DNA of 64,000 bases from Clostridia bacterium. GTDB lineage: Bacteria > Bacillota > Clostridia > Peptostreptococcales > JAAYPU01. Shown piece after piece: positions 27,374-36,970 of the stretch; position 1 is the first letter of the stretch, and every line of letters starts with the position of its first letter. The translations under genes and the position numbers were made by a program. The notes under the pieces were generated by a model. The model saw nothing but the letters and a program-made list of their open reading frames with translations. It was not told where the DNA came from and made no database searches. The stretch lies in assembly GCA_016278615.1 (NCBI GenBank), contig JADQBM010000037.1, positions 21,752 through 85,751 of the forward strand, written 5' to 3'.

Positions 27374-28498
27374 TTACTGGGCTATAATTTTCTCCCCTGT
27401 TTTTACATCAAATAAGTGGGTTTTTTCTGATTTGACTTCTAACTTTACAATATCCCCTTGTTTATATCGCTTATCATCCGAAGTTATTAGGGTTAGAAAA
27501 CCTTCTCCTACTCTAAAACTTATTTTTCTCTCTTCTCCTAAATTTTCAAATACGGATATACTTACATCCGACCCTTTGCTATCTTCACCTACTATAAGTA
27601 CATCTGTAGGTCTAACACCTAAGCGAACCAGCATGCCATCTTGCACCACAGAATAAAATCTCTGAGGTACAGGTATTAGAATATTCGCATCCTGAAATTT
27701 AAAAAAGAAGCTACTTTCTTTTTTTTGAACTTCTACAGTTAAAATGTTCATTGGGGGCTCCCCAATGAAGCCAGCAACAAATTCATTTACAGGATTGTCA
27801 TAGACTTCAAAAGGTGTACCATATTGTTGAAGCTCTCCATCTTTCATTATGGCAAGCTTATCCACCAGTGACATTGCTTCAAGTTGGTCATGTGTTACGA
27901 TGATTGTGGTACACATAATTTCATTGTGAAGCCTCTTTATCTCCGTTCTTAAAACCTGCCTCATTTTACCATCTAAGTGTGACATGGGTTCATCCAGTAA
28001 AAGTAATTGAGGTTTTCTAACAATGGCTCTTGCAATGTTAACCCTTTGTTTTTGCCCACCACTAAGTTTGCCTGGTTTCATATGAAGTAAATCATCTACT
28101 TTAAGTAACGGCGCAATTCTATTAATTTCTGCTTTTATGATTTCATTCTTAACATGCTTTGCTCTTAAATTAAAAGCAATATTTTCATAAACTGTTAGCG
28201 GAGGATAAAGGGCATAATCTTCAAAGGCAAGACCTATCCCCCTATTATGGGGTGCCACATTGTTTACTACAGTATCTCCAATTATGATTTCTCCATCTGT
28301 TATGTCCTCTAATCCGGCGATCATTCTAAGAGTTGTCGTCTTGCCACAGCCAGAGGGTCCTAAAATGCCAATAAATTCTCCATCTTCACATTCTAAAGAG
28401 AAATTGTTAACAGCAAAGGCATTTAATGCTTCACCTTTTTTTCTTTTTTTATTTTCGTATCTTTTATATAGGTTTTTTAATAGAAGTTTTGCCATCAT
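27374..28498 (-). CDS. ABC transporter ATPase A (MsmK/UgpC class) with Glu in the Q-loop
   Basis: ATPase of a carbohydrate importer (374 residues). Walker A GPSGCGKTT, signature LSGGQKQRVNIARA, Walker B LLLLDEPMSHLDG, H-loop IVTHDQLEA, then a C-terminal TOBE/OB domain from about residue 240. The Q-loop glutamine is replaced by glutamate (LAFEDYALYPPLTV). It overlaps the second ATPase gene by 4 bp. Two different ATPases in one importer are also known for the rhizobial glycerol transporter GlpSTPQV. This fits a polyol substrate. Confidence 0.92.
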   Translation of the reverse strand: MMAKLLLKNLYKRYENKKRKKGEALNAFAVNNFSLECEDGEFIGILGPSGCGKTTTLRMIAGLEDITDGEIIIGDTVVNNVAPHNRGIGLAFEDYALYPPLTVYENIAFNLRAKHVKNEIIKAEINRIAPLLKVDDLLHMKPGKLSGGQKQRVNIARAIVRKPQLLLLDEPMSHLDGKMRQVLRTEIKRLHNEIMCTTIIVTHDQLEAMSLVDKLAIMKDGELQQYGTPFEVYDNPVNEFVAGFIGEPPMNILTVEVQKKESSFFFKFQDANILIPVPQRFYSVVQDGMLVRLGVRPTDVLIVGEDSKGSDVSISVFENLGEERKISFRVGEGFLTLITSDDKRYKQGDIVKLEVKSEKTHLFDVKTGEKIIAQ

Positions 28499-29622
28499 TC
28501 CACCCCTAATAATTCATTTTGATTATGTCTATAGATGTATTTATAATCGTCTCCATCAAAGAACATCGCTTTTTTCATTTTTATCCGTACAAATATTTCA
28601 TCATCGATATTTGCTTGCAGGTCATTGGGTGCAATCAATCTTAACAACTGGCCATTGACATCTACAACCAAAATTGTTTTATTGCCTATAGGTTCTACAC
28701 TGTATACTTGGCCTTTTATGTACTCTTCATTTTCTTTATTGAAGCTAAAGGCTATGTCGTTTCCCCTAAGACCAATTCTAATGTTTTTATGCTCGCCTTC
28801 TTTTATGACTTCAGCCACATCTTCTTCAATTGTATAGCTTCGCTCTTGACCTAACATTTTGACTTGCGTTTCATCTTCTAATTCAATATCAAAAATATTG
28901 ATTTCAGGCTCACCCATAAATTTTGCTACAAACTCGTTAGCTGGCGTTAGGTAGACTTCGTCCCCTGTCCCGATCTGAAGTATTTTTCCTTCATTGATTA
29001 TTGCAATCCGATCCCCTAAACTAAGAGCCTCCATGTAGTCATGGGTTACATATATGGTGGTTGTATCAAATTCACTTTGCATTTCCTTAAGCTCTGCCCT
29101 CATGAAATGCCTCAATTTAGCATCTAGATGGGCTATGGGCTCATCCATTAGAAAAACATTAGGATCTCTAACCAAGCATCTTCCTAAAGCAGTCCTTTGT
29201 CTTTGCCCGTTACTGACTTGACTGGGGAGTCTATCCAATAGATGATCTATCTTCATCATGCTAGCAACACGATGTACTTCTTTCTTTACTGTTTCTTCAT
29301 CCTGCTTATGCAGAGGACTTCTCATAGGGGACGCGATATTATCGTAAACCGTCAAATGAGGATACAACGCATAATTTTCAAATACCATGGAGATATCTCT
29401 CTTAGCTGGCTCTACCATGTTAACGTTTTTATCGTTTATTCTCACTTCACCCTTGTCAGGAAATTCTATTCCCGCAATGGTCTTTAGAATAGTAGTTTTA
29501 CCTGCTCCAGCTGGCCCAAATAGTACGAAAAATTCCTTATCCTGAACTTCAAAATTAATATTATCCAGAGCAGTGATATTTCCAAATTTTTTTGTTATAT
29601 TATAAAGCTCAATTTTCGCCAT
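28495..29622 (-). CDS. ABC transporter ATPase B with divergent signature motif
   Basis: Second ATPase (375 residues), partner of the one it overlaps. Walker A GPAGAGKTT, Walker B VFLMDEPIAHLDAKLR, H-loop YVTHDYMEA and a C-terminal TOBE domain are present. The signature reads VSNGQRQRTALGR instead of LSGGQ, and the Q-loop is MVFENYALYPHLTV with Glu for Gln. The pair is therefore probably an asymmetric heterodimer. Expressed with two permeases directly upstream. Confidence 0.92.
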   Translation of the reverse strand: MAKIELYNITKKFGNITALDNINFEVQDKEFFVLFGPAGAGKTTILKTIAGIEFPDKGEVRINDKNVNMVEPAKRDISMVFENYALYPHLTVYDNIASPMRSPLHKQDEETVKKEVHRVASMMKIDHLLDRLPSQVSNGQRQRTALGRCLVRDPNVFLMDEPIAHLDAKLRHFMRAELKEMQSEFDTTTIYVTHDYMEALSLGDRIAIINEGKILQIGTGDEVYLTPANEFVAKFMGEPEINIFDIELEDETQVKMLGQERSYTIEEDVAEVIKEGEHKNIRIGLRGNDIAFSFNKENEEYIKGQVYSVEPIGNKTILVVDVNGQLLRLIAPNDLQANIDDEIFVRIKMKKAMFFDGDDYKYIYRHNQNELLGVE

Positions 29623-29635
29623 TTCTCACCTCTCC

Positions 29636-30466
29636 TTATCCTTTAACTGCTCCAAAACTCAATCCTCTTACAAGATGTTTTTGAATAATAAGAGCTAGCA
29701 CTACTTCAGGAAGTGCCGCTACTGCAGCTGCTACTGCCATCTGTCCATAATGTACCGTATCAGATCCTATATATCTAAGTGCCGCTACTGTAACTGTTTC
29801 TATTTGAAATCCACTGAGCAATAGTGGAAAAGTAAAACTGTTCCAAGCAAAAATAAATGCCAGTAGCGAGGAAGCTACCAGACCCGGTTTAATAAGGGGC
29901 ACAAGTATTTTCCAAAACACGCTATACCAAGGGTATCCATCTAAGTTCGCCGCTTGCTCTACTTCAACAGATATTTCCTCGAAGTATCCTCTAAGAACCC
30001 AAATTAAAAGGGGTAATGTTATCAATTGATAAACCCAAATAAGCCCAAAATAAGTGTCATACAGACCTATTTTTTGATAAATCATAAATAGAGGTAATAT
30101 GACCAATATTTCCGGTGCAAATTTAAATGAAAGTATTGTAAAGGCTAAATCTTCTTTCTTTGCAAAATTATATCTTGCAAAAGCATATGCTGCAGGGACT
30201 CCTACAAGCAACGATAAAAGTACTGCCCCACCACTTACAATAATATTATTGATAAAAGCCTGTATATAGTCCGCCCCTTCAAATAATACGATTTTATAAT
30301 TGTCAAGTGTGGGTGTGAAGATGAAGGTTGTGTTATACATTTGCGTGTCGCTTTTAAATGATATAATCACCAGCCATATTAAAGGGAAAATGGCAAATAT
30401 GCTGTACAGACAAATAACTGTATAGGCGGATACGTTTTTAAGCAAATCCATTAATCTATTTTTCAT
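29636..30466 (-). CDS. ABC sugar/polyol transporter permease, MalG type
   Basis: Inner-membrane permease with six predicted membrane segments. The ATPase-contact EAA loop is EQAANLDGYPWYSVFWKILVPLIKPG (residues near 185-210). Three ATGs in a row follow the AGGAGG site. I take the third (30466, 8 nt spacing), giving 276 residues. An upstream in-frame ATG at 30496 would overlap the other permease gene. It forms the channel with the MalF-type permease encoded just before it. Confidence 0.9.
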   Translation of the reverse strand: MKNRLMDLLKNVSAYTVICLYSIFAIFPLIWLVIISFKSDTQMYNTTFIFTPTLDNYKIVLFEGADYIQAFINNIIVSGGAVLLSLLVGVPAAYAFARYNFAKKEDLAFTILSFKFAPEILVILPLFMIYQKIGLYDTYFGLIWVYQLITLPLLIWVLRGYFEEISVEVEQAANLDGYPWYSVFWKILVPLIKPGLVASSLLAFIFAWNSFTFPLLLSGFQIETVTVAALRYIGSDTVHYGQMAVAAAVAALPEVVLALIIQKHLVRGLSFGAVKG

Positions 30467-30479
30467 CATCATTACCTCC

Positions 30480-31430
30480 TTAATTTCCTTGTGCATTTTG
30501 CTGTCCTTTTAACCATGCACCAATGAGTTTTTTACTAATAAAGAATATTGCAGCCCATAACACCAATAAGTAAGGTAATGCTTTTCCTAAGCTTGAAAAT
30601 GCAAAGCCCATATTATATCCGGTTAAGGATAAATTCATGAGAGTACTTCCAGGGCCACCCTTTGTCAAGGCGAATATGATACCGTACTCTTGCATGGATG
30701 CCATGAGTCTAAATACGAGAGCAATAAAAATAAAGGGTTTAAGAAGTGGTAATGTTAGTGTTCTAAAGGTAAACCATGGTGAACCCCCATCAATTTTTGC
30801 AGATTCATAGGGTGACTTTGGCAATGATTGAAGCCCTGCCAACATAAGGAGCATAACAAAAGGTGTATAGACCCAAAAGTCTATCATGGCTGCTGTAAGC
30901 AAAGCCGTTGAAGCTGATGACGCCCATGGAAAGTTAAATACGCCAAATAAATTTAAAAATTTTTCTACAATACCAACGGAATTATTTAGCATGAGTTGCC
31001 AAATAAGTGTAGCAATAACAGGTGCAATCATAAGGGGGAATATTAAAATGATTCTCAATGTTTTTGTGAATCTACTCTCTCTTACTAATAAAAGTGCTAT
31101 GCCTAACCCTGCAACCATTTCTGTCCCCGTAGTCGCTAAGGTATACTGAACCGTTACCAAACAGGCATGCCAAAAGTTTTTAGACTGAAACATGCTAATC
31201 CAATTCTTAAGTCCTATAAACTTATAATCTATGGATCTGAAAGAGAAGTCGGTTAGTGAATAATAGATTGCAGTTGCAAATGGATATAGAATCCCTATGG
31301 TTAATAAAAGTGCTGGAAGAATAATAAGATACGGCCTTGCCTTCACTAAAAAAGGAATTTTATTATCTTCTTGTTTTATGTTCTTTTGATTTTTTGTTGT
31401 CTTTTTCATCATATTTGCTGATGTGGCCAA
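30480..31430 (-). CDS. ABC sugar/polyol transporter permease, MalF type
   Basis: Permease of 316 residues with six membrane segments and the EAA loop YESAKIDGGSPWFTFRTLTLPLLKP. A charged N-terminal tail of about 30 residues precedes the first segment. Start is TTG at 31430, 9 nt after GGGGAGG. ATGs at codons 7-8 are alternatives. It is the first membrane gene after the binding-protein gene and is separated from it by a gap of about 205 bp with a hairpin. Confidence 0.9.
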   Translation of the reverse strand: MATSANMMKKTTKNQKNIKQEDNKIPFLVKARPYLIILPALLLTIGILYPFATAIYYSLTDFSFRSIDYKFIGLKNWISMFQSKNFWHACLVTVQYTLATTGTEMVAGLGIALLLVRESRFTKTLRIILIFPLMIAPVIATLIWQLMLNNSVGIVEKFLNLFGVFNFPWASSASTALLTAAMIDFWVYTPFVMLLMLAGLQSLPKSPYESAKIDGGSPWFTFRTLTLPLLKPFIFIALVFRLMASMQEYGIIFALTKGGPGSTLMNLSLTGYNMGFAFSSLGKALPYLLVLWAAIFFISKKLIGAWLKGQQNAQGN

Positions 31431-31594
31431 TTAATCCATCCTCCCCTTCGATTAGTCTCAGGAGAATACCCTCCTGACATATATTTACTAATATAAGAGC
31501 CAAAACTCTTAACAGAGTTAATTTTCATCATTACATTTTTTTCTTAATGCGTATTTTTTTACTTTAAATATTAAAAAAAAACTTATTTTTATAA

Positions 31595-31626
31595 AGATTA
31601 GGGGGAGAGAGACCCCCACCTAATCT
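31595..31626 (-). other. Hairpin between binding-protein gene and permease genes
   Basis: AGATTAGG/CCTAATCT or AGATTA plus GGGGG/CCCCC can pair to a strong stem with a purine-rich loop. On the minus strand a broken T-rich run with a block of nine T follows about 20 bases later. It probably lets only part of the transcripts pass, giving more binding protein than membrane subunits. Confidence 0.6.
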
Positions 31627-31635
31627 ATTTGTTTT

Positions 31636-33054
31636 TTATTCAGCCTCTACATCTGCAACAATTTCATCCATTGTCTTCTTCAATTGATCCATACCTTCTT
31701 GAACTGAGTCATAATTACCAGCAACGATATCTTGAAGTGTCGCCGCCCATTCAGTAGTTGTTTGGAAAAAATGAGGTTGTGGAGTAAACTGTATAGTTGT
31801 TCCAGGTACAGTAGCATTAAATGCTTCTATGTAGCCCGTATTTGTTGCCAATACATCTTGAACTTCTTGGCTCTCGAATACAGACTTTCTAGGTGGATCT
31901 ACACAATTTCCTTCTGTGATAGACCATTTTTGGTAATCTGCACTGGTAAAGTATTGTAAGAATAACCAAGCAGCAGTCTTATTTTTAGAAGCTTCATTCA
32001 TTGCCATAGACCATGTCCAAAGGTTAGAATTGATTTCTGTTTTTCCTTCTGGAAGTGGAGGTGCAACCCAAGCAAGGTTTCCTGCTTCTTCAGAAGCACC
32101 TTCTGGGTTTTGGAAATATCCATTACAAGTTGCATCAAATAACATAGCTGCTTTACCTGCACCAAAGTCAGCACCTGCTTGATACCAAGTATAGCTTGAC
32201 CATGATGGCGCTCCACCGACTTCTATAAGATCAACCCACATTTCAGTCATCTCTACAGCTTCTGGTGAATTAACTTGAGATATAAGTTTCCCGTCTTCTA
32301 TGGTAAAATCAACTGCACCATAGTTGGAATATGTGGTCATATATCCAGGATGGATGGTTCCCCAGTTTCTTGCACCACGAATGGCTAGTGGATAAGTTCC
32401 TGGTCCCCCAAATTCCTTTAATTCTTCACATACAGCCAAAAGTTCTTGCATTGTAGTCGGAACTTCTAAATCCATCTCATCAAAGACTCTCTTATTGTAA
32501 GCCAATACATTGGATTCGAAACCTAAAGGCAGTGCCCATAATGGACCTGTACCAATTTTATGTCCGGCTTTGAGATCCCATCTGAGTCCTCCGATGATCC
32601 CTTCGTAAAAATCATCTACATCATAGCTGGGGTCTACCATGTTTGGATCATTTAAGAATTGATCCAAATCCGCTGTATATCCAGCTGGAGCGTACTCCCA
32701 TATTTGATAAGCGCCTGTCATAAATAGATCAGGATCTCCAGAACGAGAATTTAAGGCGATTGTTAATTTATCAAAGTAATTTTCTTCTGGAGTCAGTGAA
32801 TACTCAACCTCGATCCCTGTTTCTTCTGTAAATTCAGGAATCTTTTTAATAATTGCTTCTGCATAAGGATGTTGATTAAACATAACCTTGATAGTTGATC
32901 CACTTGCCATATCCCAGCTAAAACCTTCTACAGCAGCTGCATCACCTTCGGTATCTGTTTCACCTGCTGGTGTTGAACATGCCATCATGTTCATAGATAA
33001 AACCAGTATGACTAAAACCGATACAAAAATTTTGATACTTTTAGATTTCTTCAT
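31636..33054 (-). CDS. ABC transporter extracellular solute-binding lipoprotein, family 1
   Basis: Carbohydrate/polyol-binding lipoprotein of 472 residues. The start at 33054 (MKKSKSIKIF) follows the very strong site AAGGAGGGG. The longer frame upstream lacks one. The signal ends with MMAC. The body has family-1 features: IKKIPEFTEETGIEVEYSL, LDLFMTGAYQIWEY-like segment DPDLFMTGAYQIWEYAPAGY, FESNVLAYNKRVFDEMDLEVPTT, and GKAAMLFDATCN. First gene of the operon, so the inducer is probably its ligand. The ligand is unknown. Confidence 0.92.
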   Translation of the reverse strand: MKKSKSIKIFVSVLVILVLSMNMMACSTPAGETDTEGDAAAVEGFSWDMASGSTIKVMFNQHPYAEAIIKKIPEFTEETGIEVEYSLTPEENYFDKLTIALNSRSGDPDLFMTGAYQIWEYAPAGYTADLDQFLNDPNMVDPSYDVDDFYEGIIGGLRWDLKAGHKIGTGPLWALPLGFESNVLAYNKRVFDEMDLEVPTTMQELLAVCEELKEFGGPGTYPLAIRGARNWGTIHPGYMTTYSNYGAVDFTIEDGKLISQVNSPEAVEMTEMWVDLIEVGGAPSWSSYTWYQAGADFGAGKAAMLFDATCNGYFQNPEGASEEAGNLAWVAPPLPEGKTEINSNLWTWSMAMNEASKNKTAAWLFLQYFTSADYQKWSITEGNCVDPPRKSVFESQEVQDVLATNTGYIEAFNATVPGTTIQFTPQPHFFQTTTEWAATLQDIVAGNYDSVQEGMDQLKKTMDEIVADVEAE

Positions 33055-33122
33055 GTTTCCCCTCCTTATAAAACGTACAGATTGAGAATTATTATCCATT
33101 GGGACAACATTCCCTCATGCCT

Positions 33123-33128
33123 ATTATA
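33123..33128 (-). promoter_or_regulatory. Possible -10 element of the polyol operon
   Basis: TATAAT on the minus strand, about 70 nt before the binding-protein start. A -35 near 33146-33151 (TTCAAT) is weak, as expected for a promoter that needs the YesN-type activator. The rest of the 367-bp divergent region is AT-rich with no gene. Confidence 0.4.
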
Positions 33129-33279
33129 TCTTGAGCCTTGACGGAATTGAATGAAATATATTACTAAATTTAGTACTTTCCTTTGTCAAATATTTGTCTA
33201 TCTTTTTAAAAATCACAATATTTTAATGGTTTTTAGAATATTTTTAATATTTAGACAGATGGTATGGTACATTCATATA

Positions 33280-33288
33280 TGCTATAAT
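33280..33288 (+). promoter_or_regulatory. Possible extended -10 promoter of the sensor kinase gene
   Basis: TGCTATAAT on the plus strand matches an extended -10 element. It lies about 130 nt before the kinase start. No good -35 is visible. Confidence 0.4.
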
Positions 33289-33421
33289 ATTGATGTTGAT
33301 ATTTCGCATTAATATGATATTTTTCTACAAATCCTTTAATTACATGTCATTATTTTCATTTTTTAAAATATAGTATGTTACTTTTTTTATATAATGCAAT
33401 TGGCAGCGAGGTGTTAAGAAT

Positions 33422-35143
33422 ATGAATTTTTTTAGTATTCGAAATAAAATATTTCTATTTTATGCTTGTACCATTCTAATCTTCCTGTCGTTGGTCGCAT
33501 ATATTCTTTACTCTTTGTTCTTTAATACGCTCAAGGAACATCAAATAAACTACTCCATAGAACTGGCTAATAAAACACAATATAATTTAGAGTTCTTTTT
33601 GAATTCTGTCAATAACACAGCTGCTCTTATTTCCAAGAATTCCAGTATACTAGACGAGTTGTCTTCAATGGATGGGTTAAATAAAACAGATATAAATACA
33701 ATTCTTGAGAATACCGTGAGTGCCCACGAATATTTGAAGGGCATTTATATCATAGGACAAAATGGTACTGTCTATGTTAGTGACTGGGGAGTAAATTCAG
33801 AAGCCTTAATCGAATCATTTCAAGATTTTATGGATTTAGATTCTCCAGATGAAGTTTTTAAAGACTCTTACACTTATAAGTATCACAGTTCTTTGTCTGC
33901 CCGTACGCTCACCTATACAAAGCATATTTATGATTATAAAAATAATGTTGACTATGGCCTCTTAATCATTGCCATCAATTATGATATTCTTCGAGAACTC
34001 ATTACAACGACGTCTGTAACCCTTGAAAATAAAATGCTCGTTGTAGACACTCATGGCGAAACTCTATTTACCTTTCCATTTAACGCTTATTTAGATGAAG
34101 TCATATTTAAACATCCCGAGATATTGTCACAAAACAAACTTAGATTTACAGATAAAGTCTTCGGTGCTGAAAGTATCATTGTTTCCGATACTGTTAAGTA
34201 CAGCGATTGGAAAATCGTTAGTATTCATCCTTTAAATAACATACTTGCAGATATTCAAAAACTTTTTGTTGAGATGCTAAAGATGATGGGTATTTTTTCT
34301 ATCATTACAGCTCTTTTTGCTTATGCGTTTTCCTATAGCATAACAAAGCCCATCATGATTCTTTCCAGCAATATGAAGGAAGTAGAAAAAGGAAATTTAT
34401 CTGTAAATGTTAAAGTCAAAAACAATGATGAACTTGGAGAGCTGACAACTGTTTTCAATAAAATGGTTAGAAGAATTAATCAGTTAATCAGTAAGACGAA
34501 AGAGAACGAAAAACAAAAATCTGAAATGGAATTTAAAATTTTACAAGCACAAATTAATCCTCACTTTTTATACAACACCTTAGATTCAATAAGGTGGATG
34601 GCGGCCTTACAAAATGCGCCGGTAATAAGCACTATGGTGTCTTCTATAATCAATTTGCTAAAATATAACTTCTCAAGAAAAGATACTTTAGTATCTCTAA
34701 GCGAGGAGATAGAAAGTGTTAAAAACTATATCGCTATACAAAAGTTCAGATATGGCGATATGTTTGATATCAAATATGATATTCCTGACACTATTTTAGA
34801 ATACAAAACAATCAAGTTCATCATGCAACCTATCGTTGAAAATGCAATATTTCATGGTTTTGAGAATATAGAACATATCGGTCTTATTGAAATATCTGCT
34901 TATGTTAAAAAGGATTTTGTGTACATAAGCATTACTGACAACGGTGCTGGTATGACTGAAGAAGAGTTGCAAAATATAACAAACAGAAAACCAAGCAATA
35001 AAAAATACCTAGAAATAGGTATCAAAAATGTAGATGATCGAATCAAGTTTTATTGTGGCGAAGCATGTGGTTTGTCTTTAAAGAGTATCAAAAACAAAGG
35101 CACCACCGCTACCTTCAAGCTCCCTGTTGATATTAAACTTTAG
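33422..35143 (+). CDS. YesM-type sensor histidine kinase
   Basis: Membrane sensor kinase of 573 residues. One membrane segment near residues 10-32, an extracellular Cache-like sensor of about 250 residues, a second segment near 285-305, HAMP (SITKPIMILSSNMKEVEKGN onward), the phospho-acceptor His near residue 380 in QAQINPHFLYNTLDS, and a HATPase domain with QPIVENAIFHGF and DNGAGM. Such kinases pair with YesN-type regulators and control ABC sugar uptake operons. The binding protein of the divergent operon may present the ligand. It converges with the regulator gene, with 28 bp between the stops. Confidence 0.93.
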   Translation: MNFFSIRNKIFLFYACTILIFLSLVAYILYSLFFNTLKEHQINYSIELANKTQYNLEFFLNSVNNTAALISKNSSILDELSSMDGLNKTDINTILENTVSAHEYLKGIYIIGQNGTVYVSDWGVNSEALIESFQDFMDLDSPDEVFKDSYTYKYHSSLSARTLTYTKHIYDYKNNVDYGLLIIAINYDILRELITTTSVTLENKMLVVDTHGETLFTFPFNAYLDEVIFKHPEILSQNKLRFTDKVFGAESIIVSDTVKYSDWKIVSIHPLNNILADIQKLFVEMLKMMGIFSIITALFAYAFSYSITKPIMILSSNMKEVEKGNLSVNVKVKNNDELGELTTVFNKMVRRINQLISKTKENEKQKSEMEFKILQAQINPHFLYNTLDSIRWMAALQNAPVISTMVSSIINLLKYNFSRKDTLVSLSEEIESVKNYIAIQKFRYGDMFDIKYDIPDTILEYKTIKFIMQPIVENAIFHGFENIEHIGLIEISAYVKKDFVYISITDNGAGMTEEELQNITNRKPSNKKYLEIGIKNVDDRIKFYCGEACGLSLKSIKNKGTTATFKLPVDIKL

Positions 35144-35171
35144 TACAATGAGAATTTCCTCATCACAGGTA

Positions 35172-36722
35172 TTATCTAAAATGTTTCTTTTGATATTCTT
35201 TACAGGATATGCCTACTTTTTCTTTAAATACTTTGCTAAAATAATAGGGATTGTCAAACCCTACTTTTTCTGCTATTTCATAGATCTTATAGTGGGATTC
35301 CTTCAGATATTCTTTACATTTCTCAATTCTATGATTGGTTAAAAAAATAGAAAAGTTAATCCCTGTTTCTTGTTTGAAAAGCAAACTTAAATAGCTTTTG
35401 CTTATCTGAGAGTACTCCGCAACCTCATCTAATGAAATATTTCTTTCATAGTTTTCTTTAATAAATTGAATGCTTCTCTTAATATAATAGGAATAGTCTT
35501 TTTCTTCATTTATCATAGTTATAAAATGATACACATCTTTAACATAGACTTTAATGGCATTAAAATCCGAGAGTTTTTCAAAGTAAAGATATCTAAATTT
35601 TGCATCATTTACTATTTCTTCTTCAGGAAATCTTTCTTGATAGATAATCTTAGCCAAACTGATAAAATCGATAAAAAGCTTTCTAACTCCCATTTTATTG
35701 TAGGTGGTATAGATTTTATCGAATCGATTATCTATATACGCATATAATTTTTCCATATCTGAACTCTCTACATAACCCCTTATAACATCGGGTTTTATCT
35801 TAATATTGTCATCCACTATTTTTTCTAAATTTTGATCATAATGAATGACTTTGTTTTCACTGAAAAAACACCTTTCACACGCCGTTTTTCCCTCTATAAC
35901 AAGTTTTGGGATGTCTAATAGTTCATGGCTAACAGAACTCACCCCAAAATAAATATCCAAGTCAAAGAATTGCTTTATATTTCTTTTCAACATATCTATA
36001 ATTTCTTCTAGCTCATTTTTATGGTCATTGGTTTTAAAATTTATATTATATAAGTAAATCAAATGATTATCTACCATCATCATAGCTTGTCTCACATGAT
36101 TCTTACTAATAAAAATATTAGAAATATTCTTAAAAAAATCATTATGACTCATGTCGTAATCAGCATCGCCATTATAGCATATCTTGCCATATGCCACATA
36201 GAAATGCTCAAAAAATTGGACATCCATATCTACATTCATTAATTCTGTATAATTTACTTTTGAAATATTGGATAGAATCGCTTTTTCCAGTGCGTAATAC
36301 AGAAAATCCGTTTTCATTGAACTTCTTATGTTGTTTTGTTTGGGAGGCTCCATTTCTTTAGATAATTTTTTTAATATCAATAACAAGTTATCTGCCGATA
36401 AATTATTTTTCAATATAAATTCCGATGCCCCTAATTTTATCGCCTTTTGTGCGTATGAAAATTCATCATAATGCGTCAGTATGATAGATTTTAAATCTTT
36501 CTTTTTTTCCTTAAGCCTTCTAATAACTTCTAATCCATCTACAACCGGCATTCTTATATCTGTAATAATAATATCCGCATCAAATTTATCAAAAAGTTCA
36601 ACCGCCTCTTTGCCATTTTTAGCTTCTCCCACAATAGTGAATCCATTCTTCTCCCAATCTATAGTCGTTCTTAATCCAATTCTTACTAAAAGCTCATCAT
36701 CAGCTATTAAAACTTTTATCAA
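35172..36722 (-). CDS. YesN-type response regulator (receiver plus AraC HTH)
   Basis: Response regulator of 516 residues. The N-terminal receiver has the acidic pair ADDE, phospho-acceptor Asp in IIITDIRMPVVDG and the switch lysine in FILKNN. A long linker follows, then two AraC-type HTH motifs (YSQISKSYLSLLFKQETGINFSIFL and VGFDNPYYFSKVFKEKVG) at the C-terminus. I start at the TTG at 36722 (MIKVLIADDE), 9 nt after GTGGAG, because the frame upstream lacks a site. Partner of the kinase at 33422-35143, although the two genes converge rather than form an operon. Confidence 0.93.
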   Translation of the reverse strand: MIKVLIADDELLVRIGLRTTIDWEKNGFTIVGEAKNGKEAVELFDKFDADIIITDIRMPVVDGLEVIRRLKEKKKDLKSIILTHYDEFSYAQKAIKLGASEFILKNNLSADNLLLILKKLSKEMEPPKQNNIRSSMKTDFLYYALEKAILSNISKVNYTELMNVDMDVQFFEHFYVAYGKICYNGDADYDMSHNDFFKNISNIFISKNHVRQAMMMVDNHLIYLYNINFKTNDHKNELEEIIDMLKRNIKQFFDLDIYFGVSSVSHELLDIPKLVIEGKTACERCFFSENKVIHYDQNLEKIVDDNIKIKPDVIRGYVESSDMEKLYAYIDNRFDKIYTTYNKMGVRKLFIDFISLAKIIYQERFPEEEIVNDAKFRYLYFEKLSDFNAIKVYVKDVYHFITMINEEKDYSYYIKRSIQFIKENYERNISLDEVAEYSQISKSYLSLLFKQETGINFSIFLTNHRIEKCKEYLKESHYKIYEIAEKVGFDNPYYFSKVFKEKVGISCKEYQKKHFR

Positions 36723-36839
36723 TTTTATCAGCTCCACTTTCAAATTGTATTTAAGATTTATGTATTAATATTATATCATCAATTTTTACAGAATAAAATA
36801 ATATTAAATATGGCTTTCACTTGAAAAAAATGTAATGGA

Positions 36840-36871
36840 AAAATAATAAAATAATAAAATAATAAAATAAT
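36840..36871. repeat. Four tandem copies of AAAATAAT
   Basis: A perfect 8-bp unit repeated four times in the AT-rich gap upstream of the response regulator gene. The rest of the 249-bp gap (36722-36971) holds only the terminator at 36913-36945. The repeat could vary in copy number and change promoter spacing. Confidence 0.8.
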
Positions 36872-36912
36872 ATAAATCAATCAAAAATTTATAATATCAA
36901 TTAAATATTAAA

Positions 36913-36945
36913 GCCCAAATACTGGTTGTTCATCAGTGTTTGGGC
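36913..36945 (-). terminator. Terminator of the LysM deacetylase gene
   Basis: GCCCAAATACTG pairs with CAGTGTTTGGGC (one mismatch), followed on the minus strand by TTTAATATTTAA. It lies 26 nt after the stop. Confidence 0.75.
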
Positions 36946-36970
36946 CTTCATCTTGAGCTGATTTTTCTAA

